DNA from: Streptomyces fagopyri
Lineage (GTDB): Bacteria; Actinomycetota; Actinomycetes; Streptomycetales; Streptomycetaceae
Assembly: GCF_009498275.1 (NCBI RefSeq)
Contig: NZ_CP045643.1
Span: 2,604,001 to 2,668,000 of the forward strand
Direction of reading: 5' to 3'
Length of the DNA stretch: 64,000 nucleotides
Part shown: positions 42,731-50,983 of the stretch, in pieces
Numbering within the stretch: position 1 is the first letter of the stretch
Layout of the letters: every line of letters starts with the position of its first letter
Translations under genes and position numbers: made by a program
Notes under the pieces: model-generated
The model's input: only the letters and a program-made list of their open reading frames with translations
The model's database searches: none
What the model was told of the DNA's origin: nothing

Positions 42731-45700
42731 GTGGGCATAGGCGACTTCATCAGCGACATCACGCCCGACTCCGTCGAGAACGCGGTCGAGGACGGCGTCG
42801 AGTGGGCGGGCAACCGGGTCGAGGACGCGGGCAACTGGACCGCCGACCGGCTGGACGACGCCGGCTGGCAGTCCGGCGCGGACTGGGTACGTGAGCAGTC
42901 CCGTTCGGTCGCCAACCGGATGGGCGCCGAGGTCGACGAGATGGACCTCGGGCAGACCGAGGACAAGGCCAAGCTGATCTACGGCAGTCCGGGCAAGATC
43001 AACGCCACCGCCGAGAAGCTCCGCGCCTTCGAGACCTCCTTCAACGGGACCGGCGACGGTCTCCGCGGCCTCGACTCGTCCCGGCTCAAGGGGGAGACGG
43101 CCGAAGCGCTGCGCAAGGCCGTGGCGACCCAGCCGCGCAGGTGGTACGCCGCCGGCGAAGCCTGCGTGAAGGCGATCAGCGCGCTCGACGCGTTCGCCGG
43201 CACGGTGACCTGGGCGCAGGGACAGGCCCAGGTGGCGATCGACAAGTGGAAGGAGGGTGTCAAGGCGTCCGAGGACGCGGCCGACGCCCACCGGAAGAAG
43301 GTCGACGACTACAACGGCGCCGTCGACCGCTACAACGCCCAGCCCGCTGACAAGCGCGACCCCGCCTCCCTTCCGGCCAGGCCCGCGACGACGTTCGACG
43401 ACCCCGGCAAGAAGCTCATGAAGGACGCCCAGGACATCCTCGCCGAGGCCCGCAAACAGCGGAACTCGGCGGCGGAGACCGCGCGTTCGGCAGTCCGCGC
43501 CGCCCGCGACATGGCTCCGGAGAAGCCGTCCTACGCGCAGCAGGCGAGCGACGGGCTCCAAGAGCTGCAGATCATGAGCGACCACGTCGGCGGTGGTCTC
43601 GTCAAGGGCACGGCGGGGCTGTTGAACTTCGTCCGCAGCGTCGACCCGACGGATCCGTACAACCTCACGCACCCGGCCGAGTACCTCACGTCCCTGAACA
43701 GTCTCGCCGCCGGTCTGGTCGTGGCCGCGAACGACCCGGTCGGCACCGGCACCCAGATGGTCAAGGACTTCATGAAGGACCCGGCCGAGGGTTTCGGCCG
43801 GCTGATACCCGACATCGTGCTGACCGTGGCCACCGACGGCGGCGGAGCGGCGGTGAAGGGCGCGCGCGCCGCCGAGGACGCCGCCGAGGCCGCGCGGCTG
43901 CGCAGGCTCGTCGACGACGCCCCTGACGGGACCCACCACCGGCCGGACGGCGAGCGCCTCACCGACGGCACCGACCCGGTGGACCTCGCCTCGGGCCGGA
44001 TGTTCCTGCCCCAGACCGACCTCGCGATACCCGGCATCCTGCCGCTGGTCTTCACCCGCCGCACCGAGTCCGGCTGCGCGACCGGACGCTTCCTGGGGCC
44101 GGCCTGGTCATCGACCGTCGACGAACGCCTGGAGATCGACGCGATCGGTGTCGTCCACGTCACCGCCGACGGGCTGCTCGTCCCGTACCCGCATCCGGTG
44201 CCCGGCCTGCCCACCCGGCCGTGCTCGGGCCGGTTCCGCACGCTCCTCTCCCGGGACGCCGACGGCGACTACACGCTCACCGGCCCCGACGCCGGTCCGA
44301 CCCGTCACTTCACCGCCCCGCCCGGCGTCGACACGGGCGGCGACGGCACGGCCTGGCTGTCCGGCATCACCGACCGGGGCGGCCACACCGTCACGGTGGA
44401 CCGGACCGAGGACGGTCTGCCGCTGGCCCTCGTCCACTCGGCGGGCCACCAGGTGCGGCTGTCCACCGCCGACGGCCGGGTCACCGCCCTGTCCCTGTCC
44501 GGCGCGGGCGAGAACGGCGCGGACCTGCCGGTGCTGGGCTACGGCTACGAGGACGGCGACCTCACCACCGTCACCAGGCCTTCCGGCGCCGTCACCACCT
44601 TCCTCTACGACGACCGCCGCCGCGTCATCGCCTGGACGGACTCCAACGGCCACCGCTACGACTACGTCTACGACGACCACGACCGCGTCGTCGCCGAGGG
44701 CGGAGAGGCCGGCCACGTCCAGATCACCCTGGCCTACACCGGGCCGGACGCCGGGACCGGCCACCGGACGACCGTGCTGACCACCGCCGACGGCCGGGCC
44801 ACCCGCCACCTGATCGGCCGCGGCTGCCGCGTCCTGGCCACCACCGACGCGCTCGGCCGCACGACCCGGTTCCGCTACAGCACCGGCGGCGAACTGCTCT
44901 CCCGTACCGACCCGTTGGGCGCCACCACCGCCTACACGTACAACGAGGACGGCAGACTGCTCACGGTCACCGGGCCGGACGGCGGCGAACTACGCGTCGT
45001 CCGGGGGCCGTTCGGCCTGCCGGTGGAGACCGTGGGACCGGACGGCTCCCGCACGGCTCACACCTACGACGAGTTCGGCAACCGCACGTCGCTCATCGAT
45101 CCGGCCGGACACACCACCCGCATGTCCTACGACGACGCCGGACGGCTCACCGCGGTGACCGACGCCCTCGGGAACACGACGCGCGTCAGGTGCGACGCGG
45201 CGGGACGGACCGTGGCGGTGACCGATCCGTCCGGCGCCACCACCCGCACCGAGCGGGACGGGCTCGGCCGCCCGGTCCGTACGACCGACCGGACGGGCGG
45301 CGTCACCCGCCTCGAGTGGAACGCGGACGGCCGACTCGCCCGCCGCACCGGCCCGGACGGTGCGAACGAGTCATGGACCTACGACGGCGAGGGCAACTGC
45401 ACGGCCCACACCGACGCCGTCGGAGCCGTCACGCGCTACGAATACACCCACTTCGACCTTCCGCTCGCCACCACCCGTCCCGACGGCGGCCGTTACGAGT
45501 TCGAGCACGACGCCGACCTCCGCCTCACCCGGGTCACCGGCCCGCGGGGCCCGAGCTGGACGTACGAGTACGACGCGGTCGGCAACATCGTCTCCGAGAC
45601 CGACTTCGACGGACGCACCCTGACCTACCGGGTGGACGCCGCCGGCCGTCTCACCGCCAGGACCGACGTCCTCGGCGGCACCATCTCCTTCGAGCGCGAC

Positions 45701-47497
45701 CCACTCGGCCAGGTGCTCGGCAAGACCGTCGACGGCCGGGTGACGACCTACGTGTACGACCGGGCGGGCCGACTCCTGGAGGCGGCAGGACCCGACGGCG
45801 ATCTGCGCTACCGGTACGACCGCGCAGGGCGCGTCAAGACGGAACTGGTGGACGGCCGCCCGATGCTCTACTCCTACGACGCCCAGGGCCGGCGCGTCCG
45901 TCGGACCACCCCCACCGGCCATGTCACGTCCTACGCCTACGACTCCGACGGCCTCCCCTGCCGACTGGACACGGGTGGACAGCGCATCACCTTCACCCAC
46001 GACGCCGCGGGCCGCGAACTGGCCCGTGTCTTCGGGGACGCGCTCACCGTGACGTCGGCCTGGGACGAGGCCGGCCGGCTCGCCACGCAGCACTTCACCG
46101 CCGGAGCCCGCGCCGTCAACAGCCGTGCCTACGCCTACCGCGCCGACGGACACCTGCTCTCCGTCGCCGACCGGCTTTCCGGGACCCGTACGTTCGACCT
46201 GGATCCGATGGGCCGGGTGACCGCCGTCCACGCCCCGGCCTGGACGGAGCGGTACGCGTACGACGACACGGGCAACCAGACGTCCGCCTCCTGGCCCGAC
46301 ACCCACCCCGGCAGCGAGTCGACCGGCCCCCGCTCGTACGACGGCACCCGTGTCACCCGCGCCGGCGACGTCCGCTTCGAGTACGACGCCCTCGGCCGCG
46401 TCACCCTGCGCCAGAAGACCCGTCTGTCCCGCAAGCCCGACACCTGGCGCTACGAGTGGGACACGGAGAACCGCCTCACCTCCGTCACCACCCCCGACGG
46501 GACCCGGTGGAGGTACCGCTACGACCCGCTGGGCCGTCGTACGGCCAAGCAGCGCCTGGCGGCGGACGGCGCGAGCGTGGCCGAGGAGACCCGCTTCACC
46601 TGGGACGGCCTGACCCTGTGCGAACAGACCAGTCACGGCATGGACCAGCCGAACCCGGTGGCCCTCACCTGGGACCACCGCGGCCACATCCCCCTGGCGC
46701 AGACCGAGCGCATCCTCACCGCCGACGACCGGCAGAGCGAGATCGACCGCCGCTTCTTCGCCATCGCCACGGACCTGGTCGGCACCCCCACCGAACTGAT
46801 CGACGAGTCCGGCGGCATCGCGTGGCGCTCCCGGTCCACACTGTGGGGCGCCACCGCGTGGGCCCGCGACGGCATCACGTACACCCCTCTCCGCTTCCCC
46901 GGCCAGTACTACGACTCCGAGACCGGCCTCCACTACAACTTCTTCCGGCACTACGACCCGGAGACCGGGCGCTACACCTCCCCGGACCCCCTCGGCCTCG
47001 CTCCCGCGCCGAACCCCGTCAGCTACGTGGACAACCCGAACACCGCGTCGGACCCGTTGGGTCTGATGCCCAAGTACACGAAGGAGGAGAAGGCCCAGAA
47101 GCGGATCGACAAGATCCTGGACGACGTCGCCGAGAGGGCGGAGAAGGGGGAGATCAACAAGCATCCCAAGTACCACGGGGACACGCGCCACGGTTTCACC
47201 GACGAACGGGTCCTGGAGATCCTGAAGGAGCCCGATGCCGTGTACCAGTCATCGGGTCAGGCAGGAAACTTCATCTACCGGAAGGACAACGACATCGCCG
47301 TGGTCTACGGACCGGGCTCCAAGCAGGGGCAGGTGATCACGGCCTACGGAGATTCGGGCATCAAGGGCGAGTCCGGATTCAGGGCGCTCGGCGGCAGTCC
47401 GACGGACCCCGGACTCCCGGTGACCCACGAGGACATCGTGCAGGGCAGAATTCCCTCCGAGGACGGGTTCCTGGCCCCGGCGGAGCAGATCAGATGA
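42731..47497 (+). CDS. RHS/YD-repeat polymorphic toxin with variable C-terminal toxin domain
   Basis: 1588 residues from the GTG at 42731. Order: N-terminal putative type VII secretion signal domain (GIGDFISDITPDSVENAVED, helical to about residue 250), a hydrophobic/Gly-rich stretch, DUF6531 (DPVDLASGRMFLPQTDLAIPG, ~420), roughly 25 YD repeats (for example YDEFGNRTSLIDPAGHTT), then the RHS core-associated domain (FPGQYYDSETGLHYNFFRHY, GRYTSPDPLGL, ending ~1445). Beyond DPLGL a 143-residue tail differs from the RHS body: helix-rich start, then KYHGDTRHGFTDERVLEILK, FIYRKDNDIAVVYGPG, QVITAYG. The His-Arg pattern and beta-strands resemble BECR-fold/DUF4258-like RNase toxins; this is a guess. The RHS shell encloses the toxin until delivery. 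An immunity candidate follows 7 nt later. Confidence 0.93.
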   Translation: MGIGDFISDITPDSVENAVEDGVEWAGNRVEDAGNWTADRLDDAGWQSGADWVREQSRSVANRMGAEVDEMDLGQTEDKAKLIYGSPGKINATAEKLRAFETSFNGTGDGLRGLDSSRLKGETAEALRKAVATQPRRWYAAGEACVKAISALDAFAGTVTWAQGQAQVAIDKWKEGVKASEDAADAHRKKVDDYNGAVDRYNAQPADKRDPASLPARPATTFDDPGKKLMKDAQDILAEARKQRNSAAETARSAVRAARDMAPEKPSYAQQASDGLQELQIMSDHVGGGLVKGTAGLLNFVRSVDPTDPYNLTHPAEYLTSLNSLAAGLVVAANDPVGTGTQMVKDFMKDPAEGFGRLIPDIVLTVATDGGGAAVKGARAAEDAAEAARLRRLVDDAPDGTHHRPDGERLTDGTDPVDLASGRMFLPQTDLAIPGILPLVFTRRTESGCATGRFLGPAWSSTVDERLEIDAIGVVHVTADGLLVPYPHPVPGLPTRPCSGRFRTLLSRDADGDYTLTGPDAGPTRHFTAPPGVDTGGDGTAWLSGITDRGGHTVTVDRTEDGLPLALVHSAGHQVRLSTADGRVTALSLSGAGENGADLPVLGYGYEDGDLTTVTRPSGAVTTFLYDDRRRVIAWTDSNGHRYDYVYDDHDRVVAEGGEAGHVQITLAYTGPDAGTGHRTTVLTTADGRATRHLIGRGCRVLATTDALGRTTRFRYSTGGELLSRTDPLGATTAYTYNEDGRLLTVTGPDGGELRVVRGPFGLPVETVGPDGSRTAHTYDEFGNRTSLIDPAGHTTRMSYDDAGRLTAVTDALGNTTRVRCDAAGRTVAVTDPSGATTRTERDGLGRPVRTTDRTGGVTRLEWNADGRLARRTGPDGANESWTYDGEGNCTAHTDAVGAVTRYEYTHFDLPLATTRPDGGRYEFEHDADLRLTRVTGPRGPSWTYEYDAVGNIVSETDFDGRTLTYRVDAAGRLTARTDVLGGTISFERDPLGQVLGKTVDGRVTTYVYDRAGRLLEAAGPDGDLRYRYDRAGRVKTELVDGRPMLYSYDAQGRRVRRTTPTGHVTSYAYDSDGLPCRLDTGGQRITFTHDAAGRELARVFGDALTVTSAWDEAGRLATQHFTAGARAVNSRAYAYRADGHLLSVADRLSGTRTFDLDPMGRVTAVHAPAWTERYAYDDTGNQTSASWPDTHPGSESTGPRSYDGTRVTRAGDVRFEYDALGRVTLRQKTRLSRKPDTWRYEWDTENRLTSVTTPDGTRWRYRYDPLGRRTAKQRLAADGASVAEETRFTWDGLTLCEQTSHGMDQPNPVALTWDHRGHIPLAQTERILTADDRQSEIDRRFFAIATDLVGTPTELIDESGGIAWRSRSTLWGATAWARDGITYTPLRFPGQYYDSETGLHYNFFRHYDPETGRYTSPDPLGLAPAPNPVSYVDNPNTASDPLGLMPKYTKEEKAQKRIDKILDDVAERAEKGEINKHPKYHGDTRHGFTDERVLEILKEPDAVYQSSGQAGNFIYRKDNDIAVVYGPGSKQGQVITAYGDSGIKGESGFRALGGSPTDPGLPVTHEDIVQGRIPSEDGFLAPAEQIR

Positions 47498-47504
47498 GGC
47501 ACGA

Positions 47505-48263
47505 ATGACCATGAGACTGTCCTTCGACGGCGACTGGTACGCGACGGTCACGGACGATCCGCTGCACATCACCCCCCGCTTCACGGGCGACTCCGTGGAT
47601 GTCGTGCGGTACGCGGACGCGGTGGAGCGTGAGGGTTTCCTCACGAACACCTTCGGCAGCCAGGACCGGTTGTGGGACACGCCAGACGTCCTGCGGTTCG
47701 ACCCGGACAGCCGGAAGCTGGTCGGCGCTGAGCTCCAGATGCCCTACGTCTCCGCGTCCGCCGAGACGTCCGTCCGTGGTCCGGTCCTGCCCGCGGTGCG
47801 CCGGGGCGGGCTCCGCGCGGAAGAGGTCCGGGACTTCCGGCAGGAGACCTGCACGGTGCTGTGCCGCGCTCCCGGGGACACCGTGCTGACCTGTCTGCGC
47901 GACCTCGACGTCCTCGACGAGCCGGTGGACGCCTGTGTCGGCATCGCCCCCGATGTGGCGCTCCTGGTCCAGCACGGCGCCGTCGCCGGCTGGAGCCTCA
48001 CCGACCCCGCGCGCCACCTGACAACCGCCTACGCCGCTCCCGACCCCGCTCCGCCGTCCCCTGCCACCCGCGCGCTGCTCAGCTCCTGCCTGGACCTGCT
48101 CATGGATCCGCTGCTCGAAGAGGTGCAGGACGGTGAGCCGGCCGCTCTGGCCCGGCTCCGGAACACCCACCAGGCCCTGCGCGCCCAGCGCGAGGACCGG
48201 CGCCGCGCCGACGCCCTCCTCTCGCTCATCGGCAACCTGATGGAGGGCTACGGCGACCGGTGA
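47505..48263 (+). CDS. Candidate immunity protein for the RHS toxin
   Basis: 252 residues, ATG at 47505 with GAGG upstream, 7 nt after the toxin stop: the canonical immunity position. No family recognised. Soluble, acidic, no signal peptide; contains the WDTP motif (RLWDTPDVLRF), VLTCLRDLDVLDEPVDACVGIAPDVALLVQHGAVAGWSLTDPARHL and a helical C-terminus. A paralogue lies 370 bp downstream. Immunity is inferred purely from position. The pattern of conserved strands might equally suit a toxin-binding scaffold. Confidence 0.8.
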   Translation: MTMRLSFDGDWYATVTDDPLHITPRFTGDSVDVVRYADAVEREGFLTNTFGSQDRLWDTPDVLRFDPDSRKLVGAELQMPYVSASAETSVRGPVLPAVRRGGLRAEEVRDFRQETCTVLCRAPGDTVLTCLRDLDVLDEPVDACVGIAPDVALLVQHGAVAGWSLTDPARHLTTAYAAPDPAPPSPATRALLSSCLDLLMDPLLEEVQDGEPAALARLRNTHQALRAQREDRRRADALLSLIGNLMEGYGDR

Positions 48264-48424
48264 CCTCGCAACCGCGGCGGTGCTCCCAGCGGTTGCCGGC
48301 GGCCAGGACGCGGTGGAGAACGGCGCGGAGAACGCGACCACTGTCCGCCCCGTTCGGCGCGGCGGAATCGCTGACGGGGAGGGTCGTGACGCTCGTTCGA
48401 CGCTCGGGACGTCCGCCACGCCGC

Positions 48425-48471
48425 CATGTGACGCGTACCCACGCCGACCCATGTGACGCGTACCCACGCCG
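48425..48471. repeat. Two 22-bp direct repeats between the immunity paralogues
   Basis: The 22-bp word beginning CATGTGACGCGTACCCACG occurs exactly at 48425-48446 and 48450-48471. It could be recombination debris from the duplication that produced the second immunity gene. Confidence 0.8.
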
Positions 48472-48513
48472 GCCTGCGATCGTGCGACACCCGGCCTCGG
48501 TGACATGATCTCG

Positions 48514-48564
48514 ATGACGCATCATGCGGAGTGCGTCGCCGTCCCGGGGCCGGTCAAGTCGGGC
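48514..48564 (+). pseudogene. Remnant of an RlmD/TRAM-methyltransferase 3' end, inverted relative to the intact gene
   Basis: Translated on the plus strand this reads MTHHAECVAVPGPVKSG. The C-terminus of the intact methyltransferase (minus strand, ending at 49518) reads MTHHVECVAILEPVKEGS. The DNA is similar over about 45 bp as well. The motif is specific to that family's end, so this looks like a leftover from duplication or rearrangement at the island border. It is in frame with the following immunity paralogue and has been absorbed into the longest open frame there. Confidence 0.7.
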
Positions 48565-48633
48565 CCCCTATGCGCTTGTTCGAGAGGTTCCGGGTCCGGA
48601 CGGGGCGCCCGATCCGTCCCCGCGGTTCACCGC

Positions 48634-49401
48634 GTGGAGCCCTTCACAGACTTCCGCTACGCGTCCCACCCGCGGACGCTGACGGCCGAACCACCGCGCC
48701 TCACCCCGCGTTTCGACTTCAGGGGCTTCCGTGTGCGCGTCGCGGAGTACGCGAACGTCGAGGAACGCGGCCGGTTCCTGCTCGACACCTTCGGCAGCGG
48801 GCCCTGGCTGTGGGACACGCCCGACGAGCTCCGGTTCGGCAAGGAGGAGCGCGAGCTGGTCGGCGCCGAGTTCCAGATCGCGGGCGAGGCCGCCGCCCGC
48901 GACGACTCCGCCCGCCTTCCCGCCACACCCCCCGTCCACCCGGGCGGCCTTCGCGCGGACGAGGTCCGGGACTTCCGCCTGGAGGTGACCACGGAACTCT
49001 GCCGCAGCCCCGGGGACACCATGCTGACCTGTCTGCGCGACCTCGACGTCCTGGACGAACCGCTGGACGCCCGCATCGGCATCGCCCCCGGCATGGCGCT
49101 CCTCATCCGGCACGGCACCGTCGTCGGCTGGAGCCTGACCGACCCCGCCCGATATCTGACCACCGGATTCGCCGCCCCGGACCCGGCTCCCCCCGCGCCG
49201 GCCACACGGCTCCTGTTCACCGCGTGCATGGACGTGATCACCACACCTCTGCTCGACGAGGTGAGACGCCGGAACCCGGCCGCCCTGGCCACGCTCCGGA
49301 ACCTCGACCACACCCTGCGCACTCAGCCCGAGGACCGCCACAGAGCCGACGCCCTGCTCGCGTTCATCGGCGAACTGGTCGAGGACCACGGGAACGGGTG
49401 A
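48634..49401 (+). CDS. Second immunity-like protein (paralogue of 47505-48263)
   Basis: 255 residues if the GTG at 48634 (VEPFTDFRYASHPRTL) is used, which aligns with the paralogue's start; no good ribosome site is visible, so the start is uncertain, and the frame is open back to 48505 through the methyltransferase remnant. It shares long blocks with the first copy (RFLLDTFGSGPWLWDTPDELRF, MLTCLRDLDVLDEPLDARIGIAPGMALLIRHGTVVGWSLTDPARYL). It has no toxin gene directly upstream. It may protect against a related toxin (orphan immunity), a common outcome of toxin-tail exchange. Confidence 0.72.
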   Translation: MEPFTDFRYASHPRTLTAEPPRLTPRFDFRGFRVRVAEYANVEERGRFLLDTFGSGPWLWDTPDELRFGKEERELVGAEFQIAGEAAARDDSARLPATPPVHPGGLRADEVRDFRLEVTTELCRSPGDTMLTCLRDLDVLDEPLDARIGIAPGMALLIRHGTVVGWSLTDPARYLTTGFAAPDPAPPAPATRLLFTACMDVITTPLLDEVRRRNPAALATLRNLDHTLRTQPEDRHRADALLAFIGELVEDHGNG

Positions 49402-49517
49402 CGGCGTCCCGCCGAAGCCGCGGAACGCTGGGCGTTCCGGGCTGACCTCGCCGACGCCGACAGGGCAGACCACCTACGCCGGGGAGGTGGCCCGCCTACG
49501 TCGACAGAGGACGCGGG

Positions 49518-50846
49518 TCAGCTTCCCTCTTTGACGGGTTCGAGGATGGCGACGCATTCCACGTGGTGGGTCATGGGGAACAAGTCGAACGCCCGAAGCG
49601 TCCGCACCTTGTACCCCCCGTCCCGGAAGTACGCCAGGTCCCGTGCCAGCGCCGCCGGGTCGCAGGCCACGTACGCGATCTTTCGGGCGCCCAGTGCCGA
49701 CAGGAGTTCGACCGTCTTCTTGCCCGCGCCGGCGCGGGGCGGGTCCAGGACGATGAGGTCGACCTCGGTGATGCCGGTGCGCGGGAGGACCGCCTCGACC
49801 TTGCCCTGTTCGATGCGGACGCGGTCGAAGGCGGCGAGGTTGTGGCGGGCGTCCTCGACCGCGCGCTTGCCGGACTCGATACCGAGGACCGCGCCCTTGT
49901 CGCCGAGGCGGTCGGCGAGCGCGCCGGCGAACAGGCCGACACCGCAGTACAGGTCGAGGGCCATGTCGCCCTTGCGCGGCAGCAGGCCCTGCATGACGGC
50001 CTTGACGAGGGTGTCGGCGGCCATCGGGTGGACCTGCCAGAAACCGCCGCTGCCGACGCGGTAGGTGCGTCCGTCGGCACGCTCGCGCACGAACGCGCGG
50101 CCGTGGACGCGGTGGATGCCGCCGTCCTGCTCGGCGACCCGCATCACGGAGACCGGCTTGTCGAGTTCGACGAGGGGCAGCCGGGCGCCCGGCTGCGGCT
50201 CCAGGATGACCATGCGGTCCTGGGAGCCCGTCGCGGCGATCGCGTCGACGGACACCATGCCGGACCAGTCACGCTCCTCGATGCCGAGTTCGGTGACGCC
50301 CTCGGCCGCGATCATGCAGCGCTCGATGGGCTCGACCTCGTGCGAGCGGTGGCGGCGCAGTCCGGCGTTGCCGTCGGGGTCGACGGCGTACTGGACGCGG
50401 GTGCGCCAGGCCGGGACCTCGCCGGCCGGGAGCTTGTCGCCCTCGGCGGGCATCACGGTGCCGTCCCAGCCGGCCTCCTCGGGGGTGAGCCCCGCGAGGC
50501 GCTGCAACTGCTCGGCGACGACCTCGCCCTTGAGGCGGCGCTGCGCGCCCGGCTTGGCGTGCTGCCAGTCGCAGCCTCCGCAGCGGCCGGGGCCGGCGTA
50601 CGGGCAGGGGGCCTCGACGCGGTCCTTCGAGGGGTCCAGGATCTCCACGGCGTCGGCGCGCAGGAAACGCGCGCCCTCCTCACCCTCGGTCACGCGCGCG
50701 ACGACGCGCTCACCGGGCAGGGCGTGCCGGACGAAGAGGACCTGGCCCTCGGTCGTACGGGCGATGCAGTGCCCGCCGTGCGCGACCGGGCCGATCTCCA
50801 CCTCGTACTCGTCCCCCACCAGCGACTTCTTCGGTTCTGCCTGCAT
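49518..50846 (-). CDS. TRAM-domain 5-methyluridine RNA methyltransferase (RlmD/RumA family)
   Basis: 442 residues from the ATG at 50846. The N-terminal TRAM domain is about residues 8-68 (GDEYEVEIGPVAHGGHCIAR). Iron-sulphur cluster cysteines are C81, C89, C92 (CPYAGPGRCGGCDW) and one in IERCMIAA. The SAM-binding domain has LDLYCGVGLFAGALADRL and DPPRAGAG, and the nucleophilic cysteine is in YVACDPAALARDL (Cys395). Adds a methyl group to C5 of uridine in rRNA or tRNA; target unknown. Its neighbour APC permease and the CeoBC pair form the same order as in mycobacteria. Confidence 0.93.
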   Translation of the reverse strand: MQAEPKKSLVGDEYEVEIGPVAHGGHCIARTTEGQVLFVRHALPGERVVARVTEGEEGARFLRADAVEILDPSKDRVEAPCPYAGPGRCGGCDWQHAKPGAQRRLKGEVVAEQLQRLAGLTPEEAGWDGTVMPAEGDKLPAGEVPAWRTRVQYAVDPDGNAGLRRHRSHEVEPIERCMIAAEGVTELGIEERDWSGMVSVDAIAATGSQDRMVILEPQPGARLPLVELDKPVSVMRVAEQDGGIHRVHGRAFVRERADGRTYRVGSGGFWQVHPMAADTLVKAVMQGLLPRKGDMALDLYCGVGLFAGALADRLGDKGAVLGIESGKRAVEDARHNLAAFDRVRIEQGKVEAVLPRTGITEVDLIVLDPPRAGAGKKTVELLSALGARKIAYVACDPAALARDLAYFRDGGYKVRTLRAFDLFPMTHHVECVAILEPVKEGS

Positions 50847-50983
50847 GGCGGGGTGACTCCAGGTGCGAAAGGGGGTGATACGGGGGACACGAACGGGGGT
50901 CTCGGCCGCCCCGCGGACGGGAACGGCCGGACAACAGCCCACCAGTCTACGTGGACCGTGCCCGGCCGTTCGACACGAACGTG

